64,000 nucleotides of DNA from Montifringilla adamsi (taxonomy: Eukaryota; Chordata; Aves; Passeriformes; Passeridae), in contig JAGGNK010006448.1 of assembly GCA_017590115.1 (NCBI GenBank), positions 4,509,595-4,573,594 of the forward strand. The letters are read 5' to 3'. Shown here piece by piece: positions 52,177 to 64,000 of the stretch. Within the stretch, counting starts at the first letter, position 1, and each line of letters starts with the position of its first letter. The position numbers and the translations under genes were made by a program. The notes below the pieces were generated by a model that worked only from the letters and a program-made list of their open reading frames with translations, ran no database searches and was not told where the DNA came from.

Positions 52177-53376
52177 GAGGTGAAGATTTCTCTTTAAGCT
52201 GTTGCTTTAGGATAACCTTGGTGCTTTTCAGAATTTCTGAGAAGCCGCCATAATAGAAGAGAGGATAAATAGAAATATGGTTCTTAAATACAAGTCTCAC
52301 AAAATAAAGGCACTTTGAGTGGCACTAAAGGGTATAACGTGTCTCTATTATGTGGAACCCTTAGGATGGAATTTTTCCATTTCCTAATTGCAGTTGCTAT
52401 AACCGTTGAATGACTCATTAACTTTGACTTTGAAGGCAAGAAGTCTCATGTACATTTTTCATGTCTGATCTTCATGTTAACCCCATCATCTACTAAATTA
52501 CTCCACTGTTAGTATATTACAGATAATTTGGAGTAAAACATCTTTCAAGAAAGCATGTAGAAGTTGTAAAATTAAATTTCTGGGGAATAGCAAAGTTTTT
52601 TGGTTTTGTTTGTTTGTTTTGATTTTTTTTAGGAGTAACATGCTCTTTGACCAATGATGTGCTTGTGGGTTTCTGCATCTTCAGAATAGTAACAGCATTT
52701 ACTGTGGTGTAGTAGGGGAAAAAAGTTGCAGTGATTGAAGAGGAGGAGGGCAGGAGAAAAACAATGGAAGTAACAGAGATCCATTTAAGTTTGCTTTACT
52801 TTTTCCCCTGCCCAAAGACCAGGTTGTTTTACTGGGGTAGTCAGAACTACATACACATCCCAAATGAAGGTGAACGTACCAGCCATTAGTGTAAGAACTA
52901 TACCAGTAGTATTTTGTTCTTTATACCTTAGTTAATCAAATTAGTTTTATTTAAGAATGAGCTTATTTTGGCTATATCTATTGCAATACTAGATTTTTCT
53001 TGTGAATTATTGTACTTAATTTAAAACCATAATATTTATAGCTCTCAGCTTGCTTTTCTGATCTGATGTACCTTTTTAGAGTTGATTGGTTTGTATTCTC
53101 TCTTGCATTCTGTATCCTGGAATATATTAGGTTATTTTGAAGTGCTTTTGTTTTCTTTGGCTTTAACTGCTCAAAATGGCTAAAAATATTTCTCATATTG
53201 CTGCTACTTCTGGATCACTGATTAGGCATTAAATGACCTGATTGCTGAGGACCCAGAAACCCTCAAAAACACCTATTATTTCTATTGAAGGTGACCTCTG
53301 AGCATCAGGAAACTTTTTTTTTTTTCTTTTCCTTGTTTTTAGTAATGTGAAGATGACTGAGCCTGGAAACATATTT

Positions 53377-53530
53377 TCCGTATAGCCCGTGTAGTCTCTA
53401 TCCTTGGAGGTACTCAAAAGATATTTGGATGTGATCTCATACATCCAGCTGTAGATGCTTCTCCTTGAGCAGAGAGGTTGAACTAGATGGGCGCAGAGGT
53501 CACTTTCAACATCAACCATTCTGTGAACTT
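53377..53530 (+). mobile_element. CR1 LINE 3' end in NDFIP2 intron 1
   Basis: This is a tail-only copy: GTGTAGTCTCTATCCTTGGA, GGTACTCAAAAGATATTTGG, GAGCAGAGAGGTTGAACTAG and CTTTCAACATCAACCATTCT. It is 1.1 kb upstream of NDFIP2 exon 2 and on the sense strand. Moderately diverged. Confidence 0.85.
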
Positions 53531-54607
53531 TGATATAATCTGCATATTAAAACAATCTTGGTGTCAGTGTTACACTGCTTAATAAGAAATTTAGCGTTCT
53601 TCTTAGAAGGCACTTTTTCCAGTAACCTGATTGTACTTTGCCTAATAGAAAATAATTGTAGTTATATTCTTAATATTTGTTACTGAAATAATATTTTGCT
53701 GTAGGGTGTTTGTAAAAAGTACCAACTTGATGTTATAGAATTCTTCTTTTAGATATAGTTAACAATCTTATTTTTTGGTCTGGGTTTTACATGTGATGCT
53801 TCAGTTGTTGCCTTCTAGGAATCTTATCTTGTAGTTCACACTACTGGGAACTAGTTCTTCTCTAATTATAGTACTCTTTCTTTTTAAAAACTGGATCTTT
53901 CTTTTTAGCAGCTGAATCTGAATTTCACAGTTTTAATCAGCATTCTTCCTTATCCCAATTCTTATTTCTGTATATGCTTTGCTGGACACGTCTTTTTAAA
54001 ACTGCATCTTAATCAAGGAAAAAAAGCCAACAAACCAGCAGCTTGAAGTTTTGTAGGGAAAGGATTGTTTCCAGAGTGTAAAGAAAAGCAGAATATTTTC
54101 AAGTCTTAGAATTTGCATGGAGAAGCCCTTTGACAAGATGCAAGAGAATGAAGGTCCCAGTTACAGAAGCAGAGGTGTCTTAATTATTTTTTTTCAAGAT
54201 AAATAGAATAAACAATAGTATTTCTCACCTCATATGTTTTAAAATCAGTTAATACATTTTATGAATGTACCTAAGAATAAAAATATAATGTTATTAAAAT
54301 ATTAATATAATAGTATTTTTCCATATAGTAAACATGGAAAACTCCAGATTTTTAAGAGTCCCTGAAAATCAGTGAAAAGAAAAACATTACTGGGGAAAAA
54401 AAAGGCAAGGCAGTTAACATAATCTTTTGCTGATTGCTTAAAAGAATTTAGCTGGACTACTTGAAGTGGTAACATTCTGTTTTGTAAATAATTTGTTTTG
54501 TTGATGAGAGTAATCTTGTCTCTCTTTGAACACGTCTCTGCAAGTATTAGGTTGTCATGGGAAGTATTCCTTGAATGCCTCTGACATGTGTGTGTTTTTC
54601 TCCTAAG

Positions 54608-54764
54608 CTTCACAATGAGGATGACGCCCCAGAGTCTTCAGCAGCTGAGCAGCCTTCGACGTCTGCAGAGAGCCCGCAGCCTCCGCAGCCAGCAGCCTTA
54701 CCTGAGGCAGACACTTCCCCTCCTCCGTACTGTAGCATAGCTGTAGAAGCAGCTGCAACCTCAG
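54608..54764 (+). CDS. NDFIP2: NDFIP2 coding exon 2 (first PPxY motif)
   Basis: The exon follows a pyrimidine-rich acceptor (TTTTTCTCCTAAG) and encodes residues 13-64, counted from the ATG at 36481, plus one base of codon 65. It opens with LHNEDDAPESSAAEQP, which matches the LLNEEDNSESSAIEQP segment of human NDFIP2 as I recall it. A Pro/Ala/Ser-rich, probably disordered stretch follows, then PPPY at residues 50-53 within SPPPYCS. PPxY motifs bind WW domains of NEDD4, ITCH and related ligases, so this is the first ligase-docking site. The exon ends TCAG|GTATTT, a donor with a good -3 to +3 core but a poor +4 to +6. Phase is 0 in and 1 out, which fits exons 1 and 3 exactly. The cytosolic tail is less conserved than the region around the motif. 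Identification is firm because exon order and phases agree. Confidence 0.93.
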
Positions 54765-56184
54765 GTATTTTTCTCAAATAGCAACTTGTTAGGGATGAGC
54801 ATGTATGAATCAGCTCTTGGTTCAAAGTGGTCTGATGCTGCCGTGTATTTTTTTTTTCCATGCACACAATTGCAGTAAAAAGCTGTCCTTTGATGTGCAG
54901 CCCTTGGGTTTGGTTCAGAAGAAGCACACTTGTAAATGACACTGATTGTTCCAAATTGCTAGACGAAATGGATGTTCATTAATTAGTTTAATAGGTTTTA
55001 TTTAAGTCTATTATAGTTCATTTCCACATTTAATCTACGTCTTTTAGTAGTGCTCCATTATTAGACCTCATTAGCAAGTTTCATTACCCCTTTTTAAAAA
55101 ACTCTTGAGACTTCTTTAGTGTGTGACATGCTTTGGTGAAAATATTGCCATGAAAAGGTTAATTTTGCTTTAAAGGCTCTTGATAAAATGAGTAATGGGT
55201 CTCTTTATCCATTTATTCACTGCTCCCTTTCTTAGGAGATTGTGGCTTTCCTTGGGGATATGGGAGACAGCAGCAGGCAACATTGAAGTTCCTGTTTAAG
55301 TAAAGTTACACGGATTTGTCTTCCATGTGCCAAATAAATATTTTAGGAGTAGCTGCCAACCTAATTTCTTTAAGTGTTTGTTAAAAGGACAGTTTCCTGT
55401 CCCTGTTCTTTGAGACAGTGTTTGCAAGTATAATACATAGCTGTGTGGAATTATCCCTATATATAACATCCTTGTGTTGGTGTGCTGACAAATCTGTTGA
55501 CCATGTGACCTGTGCTGACAACTCTTTATCACATAAACAGCCTTTTAACGAGCTTCTGCTGGCTGTAGGAAGAAACTCATGGCGTATTTCAAGTACTTTT
55601 AATTTTGTTAATAATTCTATTCTGTATGGAGACGTTTTACTGTTACAACGCAGAAGAATGAAGTCTGTGGTCCATTTTGGTGGAAGGAACAATTTTTAAA
55701 AGAATGTGTTGAAATTGAAATCTTGGAAAAATTGGTTTTCAGAGAGCAACCAGAGTTGGCAACAAGACCACACTAATAAGAATACAGCTATTATGGCTAT
55801 TACTGGACTGAAGTAACAGATTGATGCTGATACTTAAAAACTTTTTTAAAAAAGATTTTTATGCGTATTTTTTGTATGCTTGGATAAAAGCATTTGGTTG
55901 GAATGCCTGGGGATATAACTAACCAAATATGATTTTTTTCTTCATGAATTTGTTGACTTCTTGCCAGCATCTATGGTAAGGTTTCTGCCTTGGGTGGCAG
56001 CTCAAAGTACCATCAAGCTGTTAAAAGTTTTTATTTTAAAATTATTTTTAAGAACTTAAAATGCAAATATCCTCAGTTTTAGCCTCTGTAAAAATATACT
56101 TTAAAGGTAAATATGTGCATGTGAAAGTTAATATTCTTGACATCTTTCTGGTTTAGAAATAAATAACTTCTTTATTTTGAACAG
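54765..56184 (+). other. NDFIP2: NDFIP2 intron 2 (1,420 bases)
   Basis: This intron lies between the GTATTT donor and the GAACAG acceptor. It is AT-rich and unique-looking, and I recognise no repeat or second gene. If retained, translation would add Gly-Ile-Phe-Leu-Lys (the Gly codon spans the exon end) and stop at 54779-54781. Confidence 0.9.
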
Positions 56185-56312
56185 ACACACACAATGAGTT
56201 TTATCCTGTACCACCTCCATACAGTGTAGCTACCTCTCTTCCTACATACGATGAAGCAGAGAAGGCCAAGGCTGCAGCCATGGCAGCTGCTGCAGCTGAA
56301 GTTGCCCAGCGA
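56185..56312 (+). CDS. NDFIP2: NDFIP2 coding exon 3 (second PPxY and LPTY motifs)
   Basis: Exon 3 encodes residues 65-107, starting DTHNEFYPVPPPYSVATS and continuing LPTYDEAEKAKAAAM, then an alanine-rich run ending EVAQR. It is the most recognisable part of the gene and nearly identical to the mammalian protein. PPPY lies at residues 74-77 and the LPxY variant (LPTY) at 83-86, giving three WW-domain ligands together with exon 2. This clustering lets NDFIP2 engage tandem WW domains of HECT ligases and relieve their autoinhibition. The acceptor is TTGAACAG|ACAC, with a weak pyrimidine tract, and the donor is CGA|GTAAGT. The first codon is split after G (exon 2) and completed by AC. The exon ends in phase 0 and is 128 bases long. 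The Ala-rich segment is likely helical, judging from composition. Confidence 0.96.
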
Positions 56313-59300
56313 GTAAGTGATACAGTTCTGCTGTATTTCAGTTTTGTGAAGCGTGTTAGGCTACTTACTTGTAACAACTGGGCCTATATTATGGCCCGTG
56401 ACTATAATAATGGTGGGCTGATGATTTAAATATTTTGGATGTTTAGGTTTATGTGGATAGTGTAAGTTAGTTGTGAATACTATAAGAAGCACATTGTATT
56501 CAGTCTTTTGACAGACATAGCTGTCTAAACATCTTTAGAAGCCAATTTTTGCCCTGTTTTAATAATTCATCCAGTATTTTGTCAACTCTTAATTAGGTAT
56601 TCCCTACTAATATTACTTTGTGGAGTTATCACTAATGTGTACTGTTTTGGGTGGCAAAATCGAAAGAATTACCAAAAGCCTTTAGAAAGGAAGGGAGAAT
56701 TTCAACAGTCTGGAAGAGTTATGATCCCAGATTGCGTAGATAGCTTTTAAAAGGAAAGGTTCCTGTTGTTTGATCTATGGAAACTTAAACACTGAAGTTC
56801 AAAGAAATGTTCCAAGTACTTAAAAAAGCCCCTGTGTGAGTTGTGGTAAACAATTAATAGGCACATATTCAGTGTCTCTAGTTTTGTAAGAATTAGTCTT
56901 ATGAAGAATACAGTCTTCAAAATAGAAGATTGGTATCTGCATTAATGATAAATATTAGTTTTGTAAAGCAAGTTTCTTCTTTTCTCTGAAGTTCTGGAAT
57001 GTGGAAATTCTGCTGCCTGGTAGTATTGACCGTAATATACTATACGAAAAAAAGACTTCCAGTGCTTTCACTAAAAATTTCCTCCTTGAGATCAAATGTG
57101 ATTACATTTGATATACGTTTAAAATCTTACTGGCTGCAGTGTGCTTGTGACTTGGGAAAAAACCTTTAGTCACCCAGCAGGAGGCAGGTCCTTCCTTGAC
57201 TGCTGCTCAGTGCTTGCAGTGCACAACACTCATTTTAAGGTATACACAGCTGATGTTAAAGTAGGTTTGTGTAACATCACCAGTGATGGTGTCACACAAA
57301 GCTGTTTGACTGATTTCTGTAGGAAACCACGGATATTTTACTTGCCAAGTTTTAGCAGTGAGGTGATGATGTCCATTGTCACATTTTATCTGCTCTAACA
57401 GGGGCATGGATTCTTTGTAGTCTGTCCTTACTGCTTGTCACATAAGTATAACCTTTGCTGAAATACTGGTCTGAATGAAACCCTTATTCTGAAATGACAA
57501 ATTTGGAGCATTAAAAACCCAAACCCTAACTTGTAGAGTACCTGTGACACTGCAGACAAGATGTGCATCTCTTGCAAGATTCTTTTTCTCATGTCTAGAA
57601 CCCTGTGAAGCACAAATTTCACACATACAGGTAATCTCCCTTGACAACTCAGCCTGAGGTTCAGCCAATTTCCAGAATAAAGCTAAGCAAAACAAACAAA
57701 ACCCCAAAACAGAGCAAGTATTTTTTTTCTTGTAATTTTAAACTTTTATTTACTCTTTCTTACAAGTTCAGGTCACCTGTAACAGAAACATCTTTTGCCC
57801 TTCCTCAAGCAGTCTGTCTAGTTTTGGTCAAACCACAAATTTTTCAAAAACGAATTTACTCAGTTGATAAATAGAACTTCAGATTTTGTAAATGCATGGA
57901 GATGATCTTGCATGAAAAAGTTTAGGCTACTCATAGCTCTGAACGGCATGGGACTTCAGATGTGCTGTTCCCAGCTGTTCTCAAATGTTCTGTATCTGAG
58001 TAGAATTACAGAGCTAAAAGTAGATACACCTTATGGCCGCTCTTTACTACTTTTGGTGAAAACATTGGACCTGAGAAAGCAATTTCTGGTGTGCCCTGAA
58101 GCAGATTTATTGTTCTTAGTCTTTGGTTAGAAGGGAATAGGAAAGCCACTGTATTCAGCTCTCTTCAGTAGTGCGTGGGGGGAAGAAGGACAAGGCTGAG
58201 CCTCTGAACCTTACATGTTTTGGGAAGAGAATCTGGTTTTGATTGAGTAGGGAGGTAACTCTACCAGGGATCAGAGTGTAAGCCAAAATGAGAAAAGGCA
58301 AGGATGAATGGAAGGCAATGGTATAGACAGAGTAGAAAGACTTAAATGAGAGACAAAAGGGAAAAGGGTTAACTGAGATCGGTGGACCCCAAGTGGGGAC
58401 AAAATGTCATACTGGGAAAGGAAATGAAGCTGCTGTGTGAGAAAAGAAGACCAGGAAGGGAAAAGGAATCTGGGGATAAGAGGCAAGAGAGTTGGATGCA
58501 GTGATGAAGTGAGAAATAAACTTTTTCAGTCTGCTTTGCTAGAGCATACAGGAGAGCTTGAAATTCAAGAACAATGGGACACCACAAGAATTTCACTTAG
58601 GAAAAATCAGTAGGAACACACTATCATTCCCCCAAAGCAGAGATGGACTAAAAGATCTACACTTAAGGGCAATACTAAGTTAGTATCACAAGTGTGTCTG
58701 AAAGTCACATTCTTGCTGACTGCTGAAGAGCTCAAGTTTATCAGTAATTCTGCTCAGTTTGCTTCTGTTTGTTTTTTGTTTTTTTTTTTTTTCCTTTTCT
58801 TTTTTAAGCAAATGCATGCACACACACAAGCTGTATTAGAGAAACAGCATTAAGGTTGCAAAGTTGGGATTTGGGGAAAAAATAAGAAATGCTGAAGCTG
58901 AGTTTCAGCTTTGTAGATGATATTAAAATTATGTGCCAGTGCAGTTTTAATTACTGCTGTTTTAATTATCTTCCCACGTGATGCTTCCACAAAATCCCTA
59001 CCTTATTTAATACCTCTGGACTTACACTGAGATAGACTAAGACTGTGTAATAAGGCTGTCTTAATGTGGCAGATGGCTGGAATAAGAAAGAAAGCTCTTG
59101 TTACAGTTTGAGTGGTGCTTTGCCATCTTTAGGGGAAGGATTTAGCTCTGAATACCCATGGAAGAACAGATAAGTAAATTAATTATGTAACAGTAGTGCA
59201 AAGTTCAATTGTTTTCTCACTTTCACAAGTGACAGCTGCAGACATTATCTGACCTGAATGTTACACATTTTGCAAAACATAGACATGGTGTCACATGTAG

Positions 59301-62300
59301 ATTTTTCAGTTTTTATTTTCAGCCTTATCAAATTAGTGCTCTTACAAATGTGAACTCTGCTGTGTTTTAAGCTTCTGGTTTCTTCCTTGTGTACGAGGAT
59401 ATGTTGCCTCTTTACAGCAATAATGTGAACAGCTGGAAAAAGTTCAATGTCCTTATGTTACCTTGAGCAATGTGTGAGGCTGATCATTTTCATGGGGTAC
59501 TCCAAACTTTGCAGTGAAGGTTCATATCTACTCATTAAGCAAAAGAGAGGAAAATTACATTGAAAGGCAGCACACTTCTTAGACAGATTTCATATTTTTT
59601 CCCCCAAGTCATCTAGGCCACTTCAAAAGATCCTTAATGTGATCATATGAAATAATTAATCTTAGGCCTTGTATAAAAAGATAGTATGAAAAATCCAAAC
59701 TTAACATTTACTGAAACTTAAAATAATTTTATAATTCTTTGTGTAGCTTGTCTTGCAGGAATAGATTGTATAAACACGTGTTCCTTTCAAATGCTCGCAG
59801 AGATGTCATTTTGTCACAGAAACTGTACTAGCCCTGTGTCATCAGTAGTGATAGCATTAATTATCCTGGCTTTTTGTTTTCAATTTCTCAAGGTCAGTTT
59901 TGAAAGGGCAATTTAAATGGACAAAAATGCTGCTAACAGTTTAATGACTTTGTTTGTATGTTGCAATGAATGGCTTTTACTTAATGCTTTTCAGTTGCAT
60001 TTGTCTTATGTTTTTCTGTTTTTACATGCTTAGCACGCCCAGTTTAGGGAATCTAGGAGTCTGTTTGATGAAATATTCCTCAGTCGTCCAGAGGTATGGT
60101 ATAGTTCTCTCTAGTTTAGATTTTGCTATGAATTTTCCTGCTGGCAAACAAATGCTTCTGGGGTTAATTGTGCCTTTTTTTTTTCCCCATTATTAATTTC
60201 TCTCTAATGGTTTGTGTGCTGAAGGTACAATTTATGGGGGTTATTAAGTAATTCGACCCTTTCCTCAGAAGTCTTCCTCTGTAAACACTGCATTGTGAAG
60301 AGTTATATCAGTTTAGTGGTTATTTGATTAGGGGGGTTGTCTCCCTATATGCCATGCTAGATTTCAGTTTAGAGAAAAGCTAAAAAGCATTCAGGAGAAA
60401 AAGCAGTCCTCCTCTTGCAGAATACTGCAGACAGCACTGTAGTTTATGGGGATTTAATAGATTCAACTTCAGTAGATGCTGTGTCCTATTTGATGTTCTT
60501 TTGTTTAGAGAAATTACTCTGTGTGACATGCCATTTATGTTGGTAATATAATTTGTTGTTCAGATGTTTCTCTGGTCATAGGAGCAGTAAGCTTTCTGTT
60601 CCTACAGATGTCAACTTATTTAGAAAGCAAGAAATGCTGTCCATCTTCCTTAACTTTGCTAAATTTATCAAAAATCTATGAAATACTGAAACGGTGTTAC
60701 ATATCTGATGGATTTGTGTGCGTTGTGTTACATTTTTTTCATTAAAAAGAAAAATATAAATACGTAACCTCATTGATAAAAATGTCACTATGTAACAGAA
60801 GCATTTTGTACAAATCTGTTTAAGCATCAGCGTAGAGGACAGTTGTTCTTCATTGCCCATTTTCATTCCTCAGTGCATGGTGGCAATTATATTTTGAAGA
60901 AAGACTAGGGTAATTGACACCAACCAGATCAAATGAGAGCACTGAAAGACAGCCAGTATTAGTGGGGCTTGAGCAGTGCTCAATTAGTGTTTTCTGTCTG
61001 CAGGACTGCTCATAAAACCTCAAAATACTAAATGATATGGATATAGGCTGATTTAATTTCTTAGTATTCTAAGTATTTAATTTCTTAAACACTCATAATT
61101 TTTATACACTGGTTTTTGTAGACAGTAAAGAGAACTCAGTTTCATCTTTTTGACATGGAGTGTGTTAAATTAATACTTATTCACACTTAATACAACAGTG
61201 CTTCTTGCAAATATCTGCTGTCATGTTCCTGAGCTGTATTTATTGAGCTGTGTTTCTCAGATGTGTAAGTATCAGAGAAGCCTCAGCTAAATTTGTTACT
61301 GTCATTGAGCAAAATTTTCTTTTTTCTGAGGCAACTTTTACACAGAGCATAATTCACTAATTGTTTTGGAAATGCCAGTATGAAGTACAGTAGTTAGAAG
61401 ACAGTTTTTAAAAAGTCCGAAATTATTATGTATGGGGTTTTGTAGACCTTGTGACATTAAAATTGAAAATGCTTGGGTTTTTTTCCTACTTGAAAAGGAA
61501 GTTTTATGGCATGCGTTTCAGAGATAAACACATGCAAATGCAGCTCTTTTTTTAATGCCTTTTCAGCCCTTCTTTCCTTCCCATTCCCTTCTTCTCCATC
61601 AGTCTTGTATGTGCAGCAAAGTTGAGCTGAACAAACTGATGTTTTCTTAGTCACTTAAGACAATAATTTAGGAACAGCTGAAATTATGTGGCGTTGAATT
61701 ATAGCCCCTTAGAATTCTTGTTTAACTGGCTTTTTGTGCTTCCATTGGAATTGTCTATGTGAATAGCACTGTTTTTTAAGTAAGTTATCTGATACAGTGT
61801 CTTGGTTAATTAATCTGAAATACAGAGCACAGCTGGAATTTCATGGCCGTATTACTGAGGGTGAAGCTGATTGCTCTGTGGTGGTACAGCAGGCATTCAA
61901 GGATGTTGTTAATCTAATTGCTATACCCTGGTAAATTATTTTGCTCTATTGACAAAGGGGAACCTTTGACAGAGCTTTAGATCAATGCTTGTTTAATGCC
62001 CTTTTAGTCATAAATATTATTTCTGTAGTAAGTGCCACGTAAGTTTCCCTTGATCTCTATTGATTTCATTTGTTTTTATAGGAAATTTCTTATGTCAGTT
62101 CCAATACATTATGGTAATAGGAGGAAAAATTAGGAAGAGAGTGTTGTTACCTGTGCTTCTGTTTGGACCATTTTACTGCTGCTACTGACAACATTATTTA
62201 ACTTGTATCATCCTGCATTGTTTTGATGTTACTCATTTAAGTATAGAAATGGTGTTTAATTGGTGTTAGTTTTCATCAGGCTCTTTAGGAGGGGCTGTCA

Positions 62301-63107
62301 TTGTGAAAACTTGTGTTTGCCAGTCTACAGCTGGAGCAATGTTCCACCTGTGCCTAGAACTGCATGTATAATATCTGCCAAGTTCTGTTGAAAATCGAGT
62401 GCTGAGAAACAAAGCAGCTCTCACTTTCAGTATTTTAAGGTCCAACATTTTCACTCAATGGGAGAAATCTTTGGATCGTTTTGGCTGATGTTTGCTTGTG
62501 TTTGACTTCAAGTGCTGTGCCTTTTGAGTTTAGAAGCCTTTTAGACACTTTTAATGTGCTCGCGCCCTCTAGTGACCCTGGAGGTGTTCTTTGCCTTGCT
62601 TATGTTTTCCCGTGGGTTATAAAATTGATTAGTACCGTGCTGTTGCATCAGCACTTGATTTTAAGATACTAACCTTGTTCTATAACTTTTATTTTATATT
62701 AAGGAAATTATTAGAAGACCTTTCCAGCAGGAAAAATATAGAGCATACTGTGTGATGTCTTTTTGAGAAAATATTTAATAGTTTGGCTACATATCAAGAT
62801 AGTTACATTAAAAAAAAAAAATGTATGTTGGTTTTGATTGTCAAAGTACTAATCTGAAATAATTCTAGCTTCATTTAAAATGAATAGACAGTATGTACAT
62901 ATCTTCTACAGAAAATTTGGGCTCTGTCAATATAAGCAACAAATAAGATTGTTTTATAGTTACAAATTATTTTTTAAAAACTTCTTTTATGTGGACATGT
63001 TACAGAAATGTCAATTTTCTTCTAGATTTAGAAACATGATTAATACTTTATCCTATAGATAGTTATTCTAAACTTTTCACTAAATTATCACTAACCTGTA
63101 AATCCAG
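56313..63107 (+). other. NDFIP2: NDFIP2 intron 3 (about 6.8 kb)
   Basis: This intron lies between the GTAAGT donor and the ATCCAG acceptor. It is AT-rich with a poly(T) tract near 58775-58792. No CR1 copy is recognisable, unlike intron 1. The block from about 61740 to 62050 is less simple in sequence than its surroundings, but I cannot assign a function. Confidence 0.9.
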
Positions 63108-63195
63108 GAAGAAGAGTATCCACCACGGGATGATTTCAGTGATGCAGATCAGCTTAGAGTGGGCAATGATGGCATCTTCATGTTGGCATTTTTCA
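63108..63195 (+). CDS. NDFIP2: NDFIP2 coding exon 4 (pre-membrane segment and start of TM1)
   Basis: The exon encodes residues 108-136, EEEYPPRDDFSDADQLRVG followed by NDGIFMLAFF, and ends with the A of the next Met codon at a consensus donor (TTTTTCA|GTAAGT). DDFxDADQLRxGNDGIFML is the hallmark shared by NDFIP1 and NDFIP2. FMLAFF begins the first of the family's three transmembrane helices, which is completed by the next exon. The last exons, coding for the rest of the membrane domain and the luminal tail, lie beyond the window, so the gene is partial here. The acceptor is AATCCAG|GAAG, with a branch-like CTAAC about 13 bases upstream and a poor pyrimidine tract. Human NDFIP2, as I remember it, has Ile-Gln before EEE. 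The bases ATCCAG that could encode them are present but lie upstream of the only usable AG. Confidence 0.95.
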
Positions 63196-64000
63196 GTAAG
63201 TTATCTTGTATCCCAGACCTACTGAGGTATATCTTAATTGTACCTTTTTCCTATGGAATATAAGAGAGCTGTGATAAGTTGCATTAATGTACTGTAATGA
63301 ACAGATTTTTCTGCCTGTGCTCAGATATAAACACTTCCTGTTCCAGATACAGCAAATATGTTGCCTTTTTTTGGTGGCATCTGTCACAGATACGGGGACA
63401 AAGCAAAATTATAGTAAATGCTTGAAGGTCTCGCACTGGAAATTCTATCATCTTCTAGTTGGACCACCAACTTCAATTAAAGGCCAGATCACAGAAATCT
63501 GGCAATTGATTTTTAAGTAGAAATAAATTTGAGAGAGGTGATGTGCTGTATAAAAGTTGCTGCTGTTAGTGTAGTGAATTAAACAGCCATGGATTCATTT
63601 TTTGGAACAAATCCAATCGTACTCATTTTCAGGTTGAACTAACCACTGTTTATATAAAAATGCATTGTCTTCAGGTAACCTCTGATTTCAACCAGCCCTC
63701 CTGTAGCTCTTTGTCATGTACTGTGTGTACACTGCGCATGTCTTGTAACTTGTGTACTGCACTAAGCAAAGTTAGATTTAGCAACTAGAAGCTGTTTCTA
63801 CAAGGAAGCTGTGTTAATTTTACCAATTGCTTATTTCTTCTGAATTTCTGAGGGTTTTTCCCTTTCTGAAATAAATGTTTGGCAATCTGGATGGAAGTTT
63901 GGTGTTGAGGAAATATCTGCTGAGAATTCATCATGATTAAAGCTGATTGATTATCCACTGAAGCCTCAATTATGTCTTTTAACCCTAGGTTTTGTAGTAG
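63196..64000 (+). other. NDFIP2: Start of NDFIP2 intron 4 (runs off the window)
   Basis: The sequence after the GTAAGT donor is AT-rich, and I see no segment matching the next expected exon (completion of the first membrane helix). The intron therefore continues beyond 64000. Confidence 0.85.

Larger units (their letters stand above)
36517..54607 (+). other. NDFIP2: NDFIP2 intron 1 (about 18.1 kb)
   Basis: This intron runs from the GTGAGT donor to the CTCCTAAG acceptor. It begins in the CpG island, carries a (TG)9 repeat, then becomes AT-rich with several poly(T) tracts. It holds two CR1 fragments, both in the sense orientation (47937-48822 and 53377-53530). Open frames between these features are short and unrelated to any protein I recognise. 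A stretch at 45190-45830 has somewhat different composition, but I could not assign it. Confidence 0.9.

Noticed and set aside
1..64000. CRISPR arrays, tRNA or rRNA genes, operons, integrated viral genes
   Set aside because: No regularly spaced repeats, cloverleaf candidates or rRNA blocks were seen. No retroviral gag, pol or env frames were recognised, and the genome is that of a vertebrate.

Overview
The window looks like bird nuclear DNA. The evidence is a multi-exon vertebrate gene with very long introns and consensus splice sites, an AT-rich background with one CpG island, and at least eleven fragments of CR1, the dominant LINE of birds. I cannot name the species. There is no prokaryotic gene organisation, CRISPR array, tRNA, rRNA or intact mobile element.

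The one gene I can identify is NDFIP2 (Nedd4 family-interacting protein 2), on the + strand. Four coding exons are visible: 36481-36516, 54608-54764, 56185-56312 and 63108-63195. Joined, they encode 136 complete codons plus the first base of the next. This part carries two PPxY motifs and an LPTY motif, the docking sites for WW domains of NEDD4-family E3 ubiquitin ligases. It stops where the first transmembrane helix begins; the rest of the membrane region must lie beyond 64000. Exon 1 sits in a CpG island that contains a 13-base assembly gap. The introns are about 18.1 kb, 1.4 kb and 6.8 kb, plus an incomplete fourth.

Positions 1 to about 35500 look intergenic. They are AT-rich, with CR1 pieces (mostly 3' ends), short tandem repeats, poly(A)/poly(T) tracts and a few palindromes. 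I found no protein-coding gene there. Two weak hints of minus-strand transcription next to NDFIP2 are reported as candidates: a terminal-exon-like segment at 32924-33137, and a GC-rich open frame at 35256-35738.

The CR1 pieces run as follows: a short 3' tail near 2.8 kb; a degraded stretch of the ORF2 endonuclease/reverse-transcriptase region at 6.06-7.35 kb; two abutting copies at 12.1-12.7 kb; a 3' half ending in A30 at 19.8-20.6 kb; a tail at 25.5 kb; an inverted composite at 28.5-29.1 kb; a 3' end at 33.8-34.3 kb; and two copies inside NDFIP2 intron 1 (47.9-48.8 and 53.4-53.5 kb). None could make a working protein.

I did not find a convincing new biological system. The observations most worth checking are the 246-bp island of near-identity between two otherwise diverged CR1 copies, the inverted CR1 composite, the apparent exon 4 acceptor shift relative to mammalian NDFIP2, a dispersed 44-bp splice-acceptor-like repeat, and a 26-bp perfect palindrome overlapping a 25-bp duplication.
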